Shown here: positions 24,618 to 34,873 of the stretch, one piece after another | How the letters are laid out: every line of letters starts with the position of its first letter | How positions within the stretch are numbered: position 1 is the first letter of the stretch | Source: Xanthocytophaga agilis | Lineage (GTDB): Bacteria; Bacteroidota; Bacteroidia; Cytophagales; 172606-1 | Direction: 5' to 3' | Length of the DNA: 64,000 bases | NCBI RefSeq assembly: GCF_030068605.1 | Contig: NZ_JASJOU010000004.1 | Coordinates: 372,001-436,000 of the forward strand | Translations under genes and position numbers: made by a program | Notes under the pieces: generated by a model | Told to the model about the DNA's origin: nothing | Databases searched by the model: none | Seen by the model: the letters and a program-made list of their open reading frames with translations, nothing else

Positions 24618-26654
24618 TTAAGGGTTGACAAATAGCTCAGCACATTTACTTTTTTCAAGAAAGCCTGTAAAGTCTTGAATAGTGAGTATATCTTTTATTG
24701 CCTGTGACTTATCAGTAGCATGCTGGTAATAGGATTGGGTGATCTTGTAACCCATCCAGTAGCCCAGATCTTTAGGGCGTGAAGTGTCTTTTGAATAATA
24801 TAGCCATCCCTGCCAGTTGTTGTCATCTTTACGGGCGAGAAACTCCTTCCATAGTTCCTGTTTGTGTTGTTCTGCATAGTGATACATTTCCTGATTGCCG
24901 TGTGCCCCACTGATAAGTTCACCGAGAAAGTCGGCTGCCCCTTCGCGTATACATTGAGCAAGCAATGAGTTGTTTTTGCTATATTTCTGTTGGAAGTGAA
25001 TGAGTTCATGAGAAATCAGTTCATCCAGATAGTCAATAGGAATGCGTGGGGTAAAGGTAGCCGTGGGTTGTCCAAACATTTCTGCTCCAATAAGTAAACC
25101 TCCCTTGAAGGTAGTGCCGCCTGTATTCTTTCTGCCAATCACAAAATAAACATCCGGAAACTGAGCTTCGGGATAAAGTTGTTTCAGATTGTGAAAGCAT
25201 ATATAAAACTGTTCTTTGCGTGAGGCAATAGAGAGTGAACTGGCTCGTATTGCTTGGTAGTAATCCAACTCTTTCCGAATTGTTTTGGCAAGTTTGTTAC
25301 CACTTTCGATACGGTTTTTAATAAAGTTTTGTAAGCCTGCACTTCCGGCCTCTATGTATTCTTTCTGAAGGATGCTGCCCTGAATACGAGGATACATTTT
25401 GTCAAATACCTTCCAGAATAGATCTATGTCCTCTGTATGAAACTGTATCTGTTCCGGAGAATTCCACAATCCATTTGTATCTGCACGATCTGATACTGCA
25501 TTGCTTTGCTTCTGTAGTTTTTCCAATGCCTTTTGTACAGTGGAAGCATAGGTGACATAAGGATTTTGGTTGTATACTTTCAGTTCCTGAATAATGACAG
25601 GCAAGTAAATGAATTTACGACCTGTAATGTAATACTGAAGCAGATCCTCTGCTTCCTGGGAATAACCCAGATTATGTGAAATCATAACTTCGCCAGCCCG
25701 TACAAAATGTTCATCCAGACAGGTTTTCCAGTTTTGGTAGGCTTGATCTTCCATGTCCGTTTTGATCGTATCAAATAAAGATTTAGTACTTTCTGTCAAT
25801 TCTGCAGGCAAATCGGCAATAATTGGATTAACAAACGAGTGACCAAACTCATGAATGCTTAGTTCACGCAAACGTTTGGGATTGGCAAACCCCATATCCG
25901 GTAGGGAATCTTTGGCAAACCGCTGAGGGCCAAATGACCCAAAGGCATTGAGGATAGTTGTTTTTCCGGCTGTTGTTAGCTGTAGACCAAACCCCATTCC
26001 TGCCGGAATAGTAAGACTGGGAAGCAGCTGGTAGCCATCAAATTGCCTTCTATAAAATTGCTCCATCGCATCAATGAATCCTTCCGGAGGCATATTCTTC
26101 CTGATCTGTTCCATGGAGTGATCATATAGCCGTTGATTTTCCTGGAAATACTTTTCAAAGTGCACCTCTTTGTAAAACCGATTGGCTGCCTGCAAAAATT
26201 CCTGTGCATGGGAATAAGCTTCCAGCGAATCATTTGTGGAAGAGAAAAACAGCACTTCTTCTTTTGGCATAGAAGCTGGCAGTGTGGCATGAGGAAATTC
26301 CGGTACCTGAATCAGCAACCGGATCAGACTACTACCTCCCAGTGATTCAATAAACCGGGCTACTGTTTGTAAATCCTTATTGGCTTGATAGGATTTATAT
26401 TTCCGATAGAGACTAAGATTAAAGGCATGCCATTCTTTCTTTTTGATTCCATTGAAATAGGTGTCTTCGGTTTGTTCGTATTGAGAGCCTAAAGAACCCA
26501 GAAAGAAGACAAAGCCCAGAAACTCGACATTATGATTAAACTCAATCGCAATACGTTTTTGGGAGATACCCTGGGTTGAGGATTGACTCATACCTGTATA
26601 CGACATGAGCCAGCCAGACAGAACTAAACAAAGGCAGTAAGAAGCTTTTTTCAT
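24618..26654 (-). CDS. Secreted protein with two zinc-metalloprotease domains (DUF4932-like + DUF2268-like)
   Basis: The frame is open from 26690, but the signal peptide starts at the ATG at 26654 (MKKASYCLCLVLSGWLMSY), giving 678 residues. Two separate HExxH zinc motifs occur: HEFGH at about residues 268-272, inside a DUF4932-like domain (RELSIHEFGHSFVNP), and HELIH at about 549-553, inside a DUF2268-like domain (DELISHELIHFQQ, with REGAADFLGEL supplying a likely third ligand). Both could be active peptidases outside the cytoplasm. It follows the 7TM-AraC gene by about 80 bp on the same strand. Confidence 0.8.
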   Translation of the reverse strand: MKKASYCLCLVLSGWLMSYTGMSQSSTQGISQKRIAIEFNHNVEFLGFVFFLGSLGSQYEQTEDTYFNGIKKKEWHAFNLSLYRKYKSYQANKDLQTVARFIESLGGSSLIRLLIQVPEFPHATLPASMPKEEVLFFSSTNDSLEAYSHAQEFLQAANRFYKEVHFEKYFQENQRLYDHSMEQIRKNMPPEGFIDAMEQFYRRQFDGYQLLPSLTIPAGMGFGLQLTTAGKTTILNAFGSFGPQRFAKDSLPDMGFANPKRLRELSIHEFGHSFVNPIIADLPAELTESTKSLFDTIKTDMEDQAYQNWKTCLDEHFVRAGEVMISHNLGYSQEAEDLLQYYITGRKFIYLPVIIQELKVYNQNPYVTYASTVQKALEKLQKQSNAVSDRADTNGLWNSPEQIQFHTEDIDLFWKVFDKMYPRIQGSILQKEYIEAGSAGLQNFIKNRIESGNKLAKTIRKELDYYQAIRASSLSIASRKEQFYICFHNLKQLYPEAQFPDVYFVIGRKNTGGTTFKGGLLIGAEMFGQPTATFTPRIPIDYLDELISHELIHFQQKYSKNNSLLAQCIREGAADFLGELISGAHGNQEMYHYAEQHKQELWKEFLARKDDNNWQGWLYYSKDTSRPKDLGYWMGYKITQSYYQHATDKSQAIKDILTIQDFTGFLEKSKCAELFVNP

Positions 26655-26735
26655 GGGTTTTTTATGAGCAAAAAAAGCCATCCGACACAAGGGTGTCGCT
26701 TAAGAGCATCTTTTCGGACGTCCAAAAACGCGTTT

Positions 26736-27842
26736 TCAGACCTTTTCCCTGATTTTGGGAAGATAGGTAGAGGGTGTTTGTCCAGTGTGGAGTTTGAAAA
26801 CCTGATTGAAAGAAGATTTTGAATTGAAGCCTGATTCCAGAGCCAGAGCTAATAAAGTTTTATGCTGCTCTGCCGGATCATTTATTTTTCGTAGTACTTC
26901 CTCTACCCGATGCGTATTGATAAACGAATGAAAGTTGGTAGCACGATACGTATTGATCAGATAGGAGACATAACGGGAGGGGAGGTGAAGGGCATTTGCC
27001 AGATCTTCGAGTGAAAGTTTGGGTTGTGTATATAGTTTTGTCTCTTTCAACAAGTTTTCCATTCTGGCTAGCTCTGTTCTGTCATTATAATTCGGAAATA
27101 ATGGGGATTCAGATTGGGTTTCGGATTCTGTTAACGGAACATCCGAAGTTTGTGGAGTATCAAAGAATGTAAAGCTAGAATATCCTGTATAGGCTAATGT
27201 AAACAGGAATACAATCATAATTCCTTCCTCAAAAGGAAACACAGGCAATAGAAATACTGCATCCGCTATCCAGAAAATGCTTAGCAGCAGAAAGGTGGCA
27301 AAGAAGCTATAGAGTTTTATCAGAGACTGACGTGTCTGAGAAGAGGCTTTTTGGTTTTTTGAAAGAAGACGTAACTGTTTGCCAAAGAAGATGAGAACAG
27401 CTATTATTCCAATAACAGGTAGTATCTCTGTAAAAAAGAACCAGGCAGGAATACGAAAGAGATCTGTTACTTGTCTTGTGAGCCGGAATCGAATGGTGGC
27501 TGCTGTTTCCATTATAATTTCAGCAACGGCAGGTACATATAGCAGCAGATGCTTTCGGGTAAACTGAAAATCAGAACGGGTGGTAGAAAGAATAAAAAAG
27601 TAAAGGGAAGGAGGAATGATGAGATATGATTCCAGCAACCAGAAGGGAATAGCTGCCGGAGATTGATGGTAATGAATTTGTATCGCCCAATCATTCAGGA
27701 GTTCGAGCGAAATAATCAACAGGATAAGGCCCAGAAAAAGAGAAGGACCTATCCTCTTTCGAAACGAAGTGAGTAATGCCAGACTTAACAGAATGCCCTG
27801 ACAGGAGGCAACCAGCAATAACATGGCTTTCCAGTTTTCCAT
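26736..27842 (-). CDS. 7TM-type AraC-family transcriptional regulator
   Basis: A 368-residue protein with about seven hydrophobic segments over the first 230 residues (for example MLLLVASCQGILLSLALL, LFLGLILLIISLELL, IIAVLIFFGK), a linker, and a C-terminal AraC/XylS DNA-binding domain. The two HTHs are LSLEDLANALHLPSRYVSYL and LALALESGFNSKSSFNQVF. Such proteins sense a signal at the membrane. It is transcribed first, just ahead of the two-zincin gene, and may control it. It is divergent from the glycoside hydrolase at 28039. Confidence 0.88.
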   Translation of the reverse strand: MENWKAMLLLVASCQGILLSLALLTSFRKRIGPSLFLGLILLIISLELLNDWAIQIHYHQSPAAIPFWLLESYLIIPPSLYFFILSTTRSDFQFTRKHLLLYVPAVAEIIMETAATIRFRLTRQVTDLFRIPAWFFFTEILPVIGIIAVLIFFGKQLRLLSKNQKASSQTRQSLIKLYSFFATFLLLSIFWIADAVFLLPVFPFEEGIMIVFLFTLAYTGYSSFTFFDTPQTSDVPLTESETQSESPLFPNYNDRTELARMENLLKETKLYTQPKLSLEDLANALHLPSRYVSYLINTYRATNFHSFINTHRVEEVLRKINDPAEQHKTLLALALESGFNSKSSFNQVFKLHTGQTPSTYLPKIREKV

Positions 27843-28038
27843 AGTTTTAATGACTCACACAGAGATCATTTTTGCAAAATAGATAACAATCATGTAAAGA
27901 AATTGGACTGAATAGATCTGCATCCGGATTGTAAAATAGTCAAGATACAAATAGAAATCCGGAAAATTGATTAGAGGTCTGGTAAAAAGAAAGAAGAATA
28001 CGCTAATACAAACAGGAAATACATTGAAAGTTTATTGC

Positions 28039-30183
28039 ATGCATACATACTGTTTTGTAAAGTACTGTTTTTTGCTGGTTCTGCTATGGCATGTTACCAC
28101 CATTTCTTCCCAGACTCCTATTAACAGGAAGGCAGTAGTCGAAAGACACAAGGTAATCAATACAAAAGCAGATACATTAGCTTCGCTGTCTGTAGGCAAT
28201 GGAAAGTTTGCGTTTACAGTCGATGTAACCGGCCTGCAAACCTTTCCGGAGTTTTATGCCAAAGGAGTACCGCTGGGTACGCAGTCTGAGTGGGGGTGGC
28301 ATAGTTTTCGGGATACAGTCGGTTATCAGTTTAACGAATCGCTGAAAGAATATACCCTGAATGGACGAAAAGTTACCTATAGTGTGCAATGGTCTCAACC
28401 GGAACGCAACAAGCAGGCATCTAACTGGTTTCGACAAAATCCGCACCGGCTGCAACTAGGCAATCTGGGACTGGAGATCTACAAAAAGAATGGTACACTA
28501 GTCTCTGTTCAGGATATTAAAAATACCCGCCAGGAACTGAATCCCTGGACAGGAGAGATTAAAAGTCAGTTTTCAGTAGAAGGAGAACCCGTTGTGGTCT
28601 GGACATATGGACATGCACAACAGGATGAGGTTAGTATAAAAATAAAATCCAAACTGATCGCCCAGGGACGACTCAAGGTAAACCTGCGTTTTCCCTATCC
28701 TACAGGTGATTGGACTGATGTCGGGACGAACTATAAACAAGTTGACAAGCATATATCCAATGTAGAAACTACAAAGCCACAATTGGCTTCTATTCTACAT
28801 CAGTTAGATACCACAACGTATTATACACTGTTGAAATGGAAAGGAAATGCCAGGGTTGCTCAGGCACAAAAACATTATTTTGTAGTCTCACCTGCCGACA
28901 AGGCAGATGTATTTGAGTTATCCTGTTTGTTTTCTCCTGTTTCTATAAGTGATGTCCCCTCTTTTACAGAAACACAGGCCAGTAGTGTACAGGGATGGAA
29001 TGCCTTCTGGAGCAGGGGAGGGGCTGTTGATTTTGCCGGAAGTACAGACCCCCGTGCCCATGAACTGGAACGACGGATCATTTTGTCTCAATACCTGACA
29101 AAGATACAATGTGTAAACTCACAACCCCCACAGGAAACAGGGTTAACATACAATAGCTGGTTTGGCAAGCCACATCTGGAAATGCATTGGTGGCATGCAA
29201 TCCATTTTGCACTCTGGAATCGGCTTGATCTGTTGGAACATAGCCTCAACTGGTATCAGCAGGTGTATCAGGAAGCACAAAATCTGGCAAAGCGTCAGGG
29301 ATATACAGGAGCCCGCTGGCAGAAGATGACCGATCCGGAAGGAAAGGAAAGTCCGTCCTCTGTAGGCGCTTTTCTGATCTGGCAACAACCACACTTTATT
29401 TATTTTGCAGAACTGTGTTACCGGGATAAACAGGATCGGGCAAAGCTGGAGAAATACAAAGATCTCGTATTTGCGACAGCTGATTTTATGGCCTCTTATG
29501 CCTGGTTTGATCCGGCAAAGGGAAAGTATGTGTTAGGAAAAGGAGTGATTCCGGCACAGGAACGTTACAAACCGGAAGAGACTTTTAACCCCACCTATGA
29601 ACTGGCTTACTGGCACTGGGGTTTATCGGTGGCTCAGCAGTGGCGGGAACGCTTGGGAATGCCCCGAAAAGCCGAATGGGATGAAGTATTAACTAAGCTG
29701 TCACCTCTGCCAGAAGCCAATGGGGTATATCTGGCTGCAGAAAGTGCCCCTGATTCATATACTAACCCTGTATATAAAACCGATCACCCTTCGGTACTAG
29801 GCACATGGGGAATGCTGCCTGTTACGCCTCTTCTGGATAAAGCAGCTATGCGGCGTACTTTTGACCTGATCTGGAACACCTGGACCTGGCAGGATACATG
29901 GGGATGGGACTTCCCGATGACAGCCATGACTGCCACCCGGCTTGGACTGCCAGACAAAGCCGTTGATGCCCTGCTAATGCCGATCCGAACCAACACCTAT
30001 TTACCAAACGGACATAACTTTCAGGATGAACGCCTGCGATTGTATCTTCCTGGAAATGGAGGGTTCCTGGCGGCTATTGCTATGATGTGTGCCGGGTATG
30101 ATGGCGCAGCAACGAACAATCCTGGTTTTCCCAAAGATGGAAAATGGAAAGTGAAATGGGAAGGACTGCAAAAAATGCCCTGA
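28039..30183 (+). CDS. Probable secreted (alpha/alpha)6-barrel glycoside hydrolase
   Basis: The frame is open from 27967; the ATG at 28039 gives a proper signal peptide (MHTYCFVKYCFLLVLLWHV, cleaved after ISSQ) and 714 residues. An N-terminal beta-sandwich (NGKFAFTVDVTGLQTFPEFY) is followed by a helical barrel with EMHWWHAIHFALWNR, GARWQKMTDPEGKE and DTWGWDFPMTAMTATRLG. The layout recalls GH65/GH95-clan proteins of unknown specificity. It is divergent from the 7TM-AraC regulator and near the pectin locus, so a plant-glycan role is plausible but not shown. Confidence 0.65.
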   Translation: MHTYCFVKYCFLLVLLWHVTTISSQTPINRKAVVERHKVINTKADTLASLSVGNGKFAFTVDVTGLQTFPEFYAKGVPLGTQSEWGWHSFRDTVGYQFNESLKEYTLNGRKVTYSVQWSQPERNKQASNWFRQNPHRLQLGNLGLEIYKKNGTLVSVQDIKNTRQELNPWTGEIKSQFSVEGEPVVVWTYGHAQQDEVSIKIKSKLIAQGRLKVNLRFPYPTGDWTDVGTNYKQVDKHISNVETTKPQLASILHQLDTTTYYTLLKWKGNARVAQAQKHYFVVSPADKADVFELSCLFSPVSISDVPSFTETQASSVQGWNAFWSRGGAVDFAGSTDPRAHELERRIILSQYLTKIQCVNSQPPQETGLTYNSWFGKPHLEMHWWHAIHFALWNRLDLLEHSLNWYQQVYQEAQNLAKRQGYTGARWQKMTDPEGKESPSSVGAFLIWQQPHFIYFAELCYRDKQDRAKLEKYKDLVFATADFMASYAWFDPAKGKYVLGKGVIPAQERYKPEETFNPTYELAYWHWGLSVAQQWRERLGMPRKAEWDEVLTKLSPLPEANGVYLAAESAPDSYTNPVYKTDHPSVLGTWGMLPVTPLLDKAAMRRTFDLIWNTWTWQDTWGWDFPMTAMTATRLGLPDKAVDALLMPIRTNTYLPNGHNFQDERLRLYLPGNGGFLAAIAMMCAGYDGAATNNPGFPKDGKWKVKWEGLQKMP

Positions 30184-30290
30184 TAAAAATGTTCTGATAA
30201 GTAATGGATTACATGAGTTATCCTGAATTTTAAGGATATCATTCTATTTAAAAAAGCCCAAAAAAGGAGCTACAAAGAGAGTAAAGATAC

Positions 30291-30478
30291 CTTCAATCGC
30301 GAAAGGAAGTGTAGGTGCGTTGGCCTTCTTTCCGCCACGAGGTTGGCTTTGGGCCTTGCGGGCAGGAGGATCGGAGAAAAGTGTCCTTTTTTTGCTAAAG
30401 CACAAATCTGGCTCACCAAACTCTCGTTTGGTGCCCCTCTTTTGGGCAAGCAAAAAAGTAACATGATAGGAAGAGTGA
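30291..30478. repeat. Structured intergenic repeat, copy 2
   Basis: Counterpart of 12411-12567, with the same conserved blocks. It differs by about 30 extra bases that include the hairpin CACCAAA-CTCTCG-TTTGGTG. The 655-bp gap 30184-30839 contains this copy and a terminator (30777) and no convincing gene. The 107-codon frame across it is a by-product. Confidence 0.75.
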
Positions 30479-30776
30479 AGAAAGAGATAATAAACCAATG
30501 TAGGAAAAGACAAGCAAAAAATGAAGAGTCCTGTGGAAGAAAGAAGAAAGGAACTATAAATAAACTCAGGAAGGGGAATTTCTCAAAAGTTAACCAGTGT
30601 CTATACTCTTTTCAAAAACATAGACAGCAGTTGCATAACACAAACTCACAGCAAAATCCGGGATAAGCCATATAATGAAATTTTCTGACAGATAGTAGAT
30701 TACGACTCTTTCGGAAAGAATCCGGAAATACCTCCTTACAACATTGGACTGGCAAGTTAAAAGTTTGGACGGACTA

Positions 30777-30814
30777 TAAAAAGAAAGATGCTGATAGTGA
30801 TAACTACCAGCATC
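30777..30814 (-). terminator. Terminator of the TonB receptor gene
   Basis: Read on the minus strand, GATGCTGGTAGT pairs with ACTATCAGCATC (7 + 4 bp with one mismatch, 4-nt loop) and is followed by TTTCTTTTT. It lies 26 bp after the stop of the receptor gene. Confidence 0.8.
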
Positions 30815-30839
30815 CTCTGTACTCAGCCCAGAGCAGAAC

Positions 30840-33026
30840 TTACAACGATCCGAGGTTGAGATTAATACCACCCAGATACATACTGCCAATAGCATCTGTA
30901 TGAAAATATTCAGCAGATCGTTTGTTGAGAAGGTTTCTGCCTGTTACAAAGATCGTAACGACCTTGCTGGGTGAGTAAGAGAATTTTGCATTGACAAACA
31001 CTTTTGCATCTACTTTGTAGGTATCAACAGCTGTAGATTTAACAGTGTAGCTTGCATTTTGATGAGACAGTGTCTGGTTAGTAAAGAAATACGGATTTAT
31101 GTTCAGATTAAATTTCGTATTAAACTGGTAGTTTATGAAGGCACCACCATACACAGAAGGAGTTGCTTTGTGTGTTTTGGTTGTTCCTATTCCTGAGTTG
31201 ATGTTATTTGTGGCAGGATCAGATCCATCAGAGGTTTGTGCTCCATCGGCTGTGTTGTTGTAATAAGAATAGTCATACAACAATGTTTTCTGCCAGGATA
31301 CAAACGGTTTTATCTGAAGCTGTTTGTGTACATAATTCAAAGAAAGTGTAGTTCCCCATTGGTTAACTGTAAGCGGAATGTTTTGTACATTGATATAGGT
31401 TGTAACCTGTACCGGAGCGCCAGGCTGTATCTGTCTCTGACCTACAATCAGGTTGGTATAATTGCTGGTCTGGATATAGTATGTTTCCAGATCCAGTTGA
31501 AGGTTACTGGCCAGTTTGCTCCGGTAGCCTAGCTCAACCATATCCGATTGCAACTGCTGAAGGTTCTTATTTCCTGTAACCAGCGTAGTGGAATGTACCT
31601 GCTCACTGTTAGCCTGAAGAGCCAGATTAATGTAGTTATCATAGATAAACGGAGAACGGAAAGCCCGTGAATACACTACACGAAACAGATGGCTATCGGA
31701 TGGTTTAAAGGTTCCTGCCAGTTGATATGACAGATACCATTTGTCGGGATAGTTGAACTTATCCATCCGGAGAGCTCCTGCCAGCCGTACTTTATCCTGA
31801 AACAGATTGTATTCAGTTCTTACCGAAGCTGCATGCGTAGTAATGTAATATCGGCCACTTAATACCCCTTCTGAATTTTCCGCACTCCAGAATTTAGTAT
31901 CGTCGTATAACGCTTTGCGGTAACTGTACCCTGGTTTGATAGAGAGGTGTTTCAATTTAACTTCATATTCAAAGGCCGCATCCAGTGCACTGAAGGCGTA
32001 TTTGCTACCTCTCTGACCGATGATAGGGTCTTGTTCGCCTGATATATACGAAACCTGGCTGGTTAACCCGTAAATTACTCCTTTCAGATCTGCATAGGTA
32101 GAGTTGGAACGCATAACAGACATAGGTGTTACCGTATTTTCTGCACTTACTTTCTGAACCTCCGAACCCTGTAACCCTGCTGCCAGATCAAATCGTATGT
32201 TATTGTTTTCCTTGTAGTTAACAAATGCGTTTGCTCCATACTTCTGCATTGACCGGTCTGGTTTGGCAAACAGCGGGGTTATTGTATTGTGAGTTAACTT
32301 ACTGGGTGAATCAACTGTCTGGTCCGTTTTCAGATCATAATAGGATACATCCCGTCCTCTGGACTGATAATTTCCGCTGACAGTTGCAGACAGCTTATTG
32401 GTAAACTGATGTCCTATAGAGGAATTGGCAATCAGGGTATTCAGACTTCCATATTGTGCATTGGCTACTGCCTGAACATTTTTGACGTTGCCAGCATTTT
32501 TCTGTGTAATAATATTGATAACACCAGATACTGCGTTAGGTCCATACATAGCTGCTGCAGGGCCACGCACTACTTCTATTTTCTCTACATCATTCAGGTC
32601 AATGGGGAGTGTCTCCCAGTAGGTACCACCCTGCAGGTAATTGTATACAGGACGATTATCTATCATAACCAGTGTAGTGGAGTTAATCGAATTCATAAAG
32701 AAAGAACTGGGGGGCACATTGTCCAGACCTCTCAGGTGAATGTCATAGTTGCCATTGCTTTGTTCCCGGACAATCACACCTGGAACCAGACGTAGAGCTT
32801 CCATAATGCTGGTTGCTCCTGCTTTTCGGATTTCTTCTTTGGTAAGAACTGAGGCTGAAAATGGGGTATCAAACAAGTTTTCTGATTTCTTGGAAGCTGA
32901 TTCAACTTGTACGTTCATCAGTTCTTCCAGACTCATATTTATATATTGATTGGATGCAGCATTATCCTGGGCCCAGGTAGAGAAGGATATACTAAGCAAT
33001 AAAGCCGAGTAGAAGATTTTTTTCAT
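30840..33026 (-). CDS. TonB-dependent outer-membrane receptor
   Basis: A receptor of 728 residues from the ATG at 33026 (signal peptide MKKIFYSALLLSISFSTWAQ); the frame is open 7 codons further. The plug domain (about 45-165) has the usual segments PFSASVLTKEEIRKAGATSI, MEALRLVPGVIVREQ, VVRGPAAAMYGPNAVSGVIN. The rest is the 22-strand barrel. Length and plug fit cobalamin- or siderophore-type receptors rather than SusC, which is longer and carries a carboxypeptidase-like N-terminal domain. No partner gene is next to it, so the ligand is unknown. Confidence 0.9.
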   Translation of the reverse strand: MKKIFYSALLLSISFSTWAQDNAASNQYINMSLEELMNVQVESASKKSENLFDTPFSASVLTKEEIRKAGATSIMEALRLVPGVIVREQSNGNYDIHLRGLDNVPPSSFFMNSINSTTLVMIDNRPVYNYLQGGTYWETLPIDLNDVEKIEVVRGPAAAMYGPNAVSGVINIITQKNAGNVKNVQAVANAQYGSLNTLIANSSIGHQFTNKLSATVSGNYQSRGRDVSYYDLKTDQTVDSPSKLTHNTITPLFAKPDRSMQKYGANAFVNYKENNNIRFDLAAGLQGSEVQKVSAENTVTPMSVMRSNSTYADLKGVIYGLTSQVSYISGEQDPIIGQRGSKYAFSALDAAFEYEVKLKHLSIKPGYSYRKALYDDTKFWSAENSEGVLSGRYYITTHAASVRTEYNLFQDKVRLAGALRMDKFNYPDKWYLSYQLAGTFKPSDSHLFRVVYSRAFRSPFIYDNYINLALQANSEQVHSTTLVTGNKNLQQLQSDMVELGYRSKLASNLQLDLETYYIQTSNYTNLIVGQRQIQPGAPVQVTTYINVQNIPLTVNQWGTTLSLNYVHKQLQIKPFVSWQKTLLYDYSYYNNTADGAQTSDGSDPATNNINSGIGTTKTHKATPSVYGGAFINYQFNTKFNLNINPYFFTNQTLSHQNASYTVKSTAVDTYKVDAKVFVNAKFSYSPSKVVTIFVTGRNLLNKRSAEYFHTDAIGSMYLGGINLNLGSL

Positions 33027-33318
33027 AGAAGGTTTTAATGTGTGCATTGGTGTTTTGTATAGGTATATCCCTCTAAAATCATTTTAGTGACTTGCTGATT
33101 TTGAGTTGTTCGATGAACGAATGGGATTTGCCAATGTATACAGTAATTGGGGGTATCAGTTTTGCTGGCACTTCTTTAAAAGTGTACTTATCCGGGAATT
33201 GGAGTGAGAGCAAAATGAGTATTTACTGGACAGCGTCGGAGGAAAAACAGGAGCCTATCTGAAGTTACGAGAATAGTTACTAGATTGCAGTGAAAGTATA
33301 CTAGCCTGCTCACATAAA

Positions 33319-34161
33319 ATGATACACTCTGAAACCTCACAAACCACTGTTTCAAAAGATATTCAACCTGCCGACTGTAAGAATTGTGGCAATTTGGTAA
33401 CCGAAACATTCTGTGGACATTGCGGACAACGACAGCTGCAACCCCGATTAACAATCAAGGAATTGCTATCACTGGCCTATGAGTCACTGGTTGATTTTGA
33501 CAGAGGGTTTCTTTTTACAACAACGAAGATGTTTACCCGACCTCAGGGGGTAATAGCTGACTACATTACAGGAAGAAGGATTATATACACCAATCCCATT
33601 AAATATCTGTTGCTTTGGTTAGGTATCAGTACATTTATAGGATTTTCCATACTGGATATGGATGCCTTTACTCAGAAGATGACAGAACAGGTACAAACGC
33701 AAAAGCCCGTTTTTAAAAATAAAAAACAGCAGGAAAAATATCAGACAGCCAACGCAAGAGTTCAGCAGTTTCAGCAATTTATTACTCAGAATCCTCAATT
33801 CATGTATGCTATCCTGATTCCAATTCTGGCCTTAGGTTCCAGTGTGTTTTTTAGAAAGCAGGGATACACCTATGCGGAGCATTTGCTAATGAATACCTAT
33901 ACAATGGCACAGAGCGCCCTGTTTTCTATTCCGGGTTATTTGTTATACCTATATTTTCCAACACACTTTATCATAGATAGCGTACTATCTACATCCATTG
34001 CTGCTATATACTATTCAGTTGTAGGCGCATTGTTTTTTTACAGGAAAAGCTATTTTGCTTCCGCTTTTAAATCTCTGATAAACTATGTAATAGCTTATAT
34101 GCTATTCTTTCTATTAGCGGGAATTGTAGGATTTATCTATGGGGCTCTACTTATGCAATAA
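33319..34161 (+). CDS. DUF3667 membrane protein with zinc ribbon
   Basis: A 280-residue protein. A CxxC...CxxC zinc ribbon near the N-terminus (CKNCGNL...FCGHCGQRQ) is followed by the DUF3667 core (RLTIKELLSLAYESLVDFDRGFLFTT) and several membrane helices (YLLLWLGISTFIGFSIL, YAILIPILALGSSVFF, YVIAYMLFFLLAGIVGF). Such proteins are widespread in Bacteroidota and have no known function. It is divergent from the TonB receptor. Confidence 0.85.
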   Translation: MIHSETSQTTVSKDIQPADCKNCGNLVTETFCGHCGQRQLQPRLTIKELLSLAYESLVDFDRGFLFTTTKMFTRPQGVIADYITGRRIIYTNPIKYLLLWLGISTFIGFSILDMDAFTQKMTEQVQTQKPVFKNKKQQEKYQTANARVQQFQQFITQNPQFMYAILIPILALGSSVFFRKQGYTYAEHLLMNTYTMAQSALFSIPGYLLYLYFPTHFIIDSVLSTSIAAIYYSVVGALFFYRKSYFASAFKSLINYVIAYMLFFLLAGIVGFIYGALLMQ

Positions 34162-34202
34162 TTGGTCTTCAATGAATTTATATATACATTCTATTCTCCA
34201 AA

Positions 34203-34801
34203 ATGACTAATAAGCTACTTCTGAGCATTTTCTGATTCTATACTCTCCAAAAACTTTTTCTCAGATTTATCAGGATATTTTCAAAAGTTGCTCACAGGTA
34301 AAGTCACTGGATACGGTTTCATTAGTGAAGAGGACTCGTAAAATTGTGGTGATTAGTTTTGTGAATAGGGTGAAGGTAATGCCTAAAAATAAGATAGATA
34401 TAGAAATATATAAACATACAGGGAAGATAAAACCAACATATGTAAGCATATGGGATTGGAAAGCCGACAGCTTGTTAGTTAGTTTGGATAGTTCTGTTGT
34501 TCAGGAACGAAAGGAGTTAACGGGTAAGGAAATGAACTCCTTTCTGAATCTTTTTTATAAACGAATAACTCCGAAAGACGGAACACTAGCGGAACAAGCA
34601 TTCTGTTATGAACCTCATCATGGAATCATATTCTATGATGAGTCTGATACACCATTTGCCTATTTTGAAATATGTTTCTCTTGTAGAAAGGCGTATGCCA
34701 GTAAGGGGTTTTATTTTGGCGAGTTTTGCTATGAGCGGCTTAACAGTCTTAACGCTTATTTTAAAGAATGGGGTTGGAAATATATGCTGGACAATCCTTG
34801 A
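34203..34801 (+). pseudogene. Secreted unknown protein with a frameshift in its signal peptide
   Basis: ATG at 34203 gives MTNKLLLSIF, then a TGA. The -1 frame, open from 34214 to the stop at 34801, continues LILYSPKTFSQ, and the joined sequence MTNKLLLSIFLILYSPKTFSQ has the form of a typical Bacteroidota signal peptide. One missing T in the run ATTTTCTG (34227-34234) explains the break. The GTG at 34325 is the only start in the intact frame and would lose about 35 residues. The rest reads as a 150-residue unknown protein (EMNSFLNLFYKRIT, CFSCRKAYASKGFYFG). It could be a pseudogene, a phase-variable gene or a sequencing error. Confidence 0.65.
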
Positions 34802-34873
34802 GACCAGCAATAAGCAAGACTACCGATCTTTTATTCTCGAATAGATTCTCTTATAAGCTACATATAGCCCTAG

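Noticed and set aside
30343-30666. 107-codon plus-strand frame
   Set aside because: It spans the structured repeat at 30291-30478, has no recognisable protein pattern and no start context.
30840-33026. TonB receptor considered as SusC of the pectin locus
   Set aside because: Too short, no carboxypeptidase-like N-terminal domain, no SusD gene beside it, and opposite strand.
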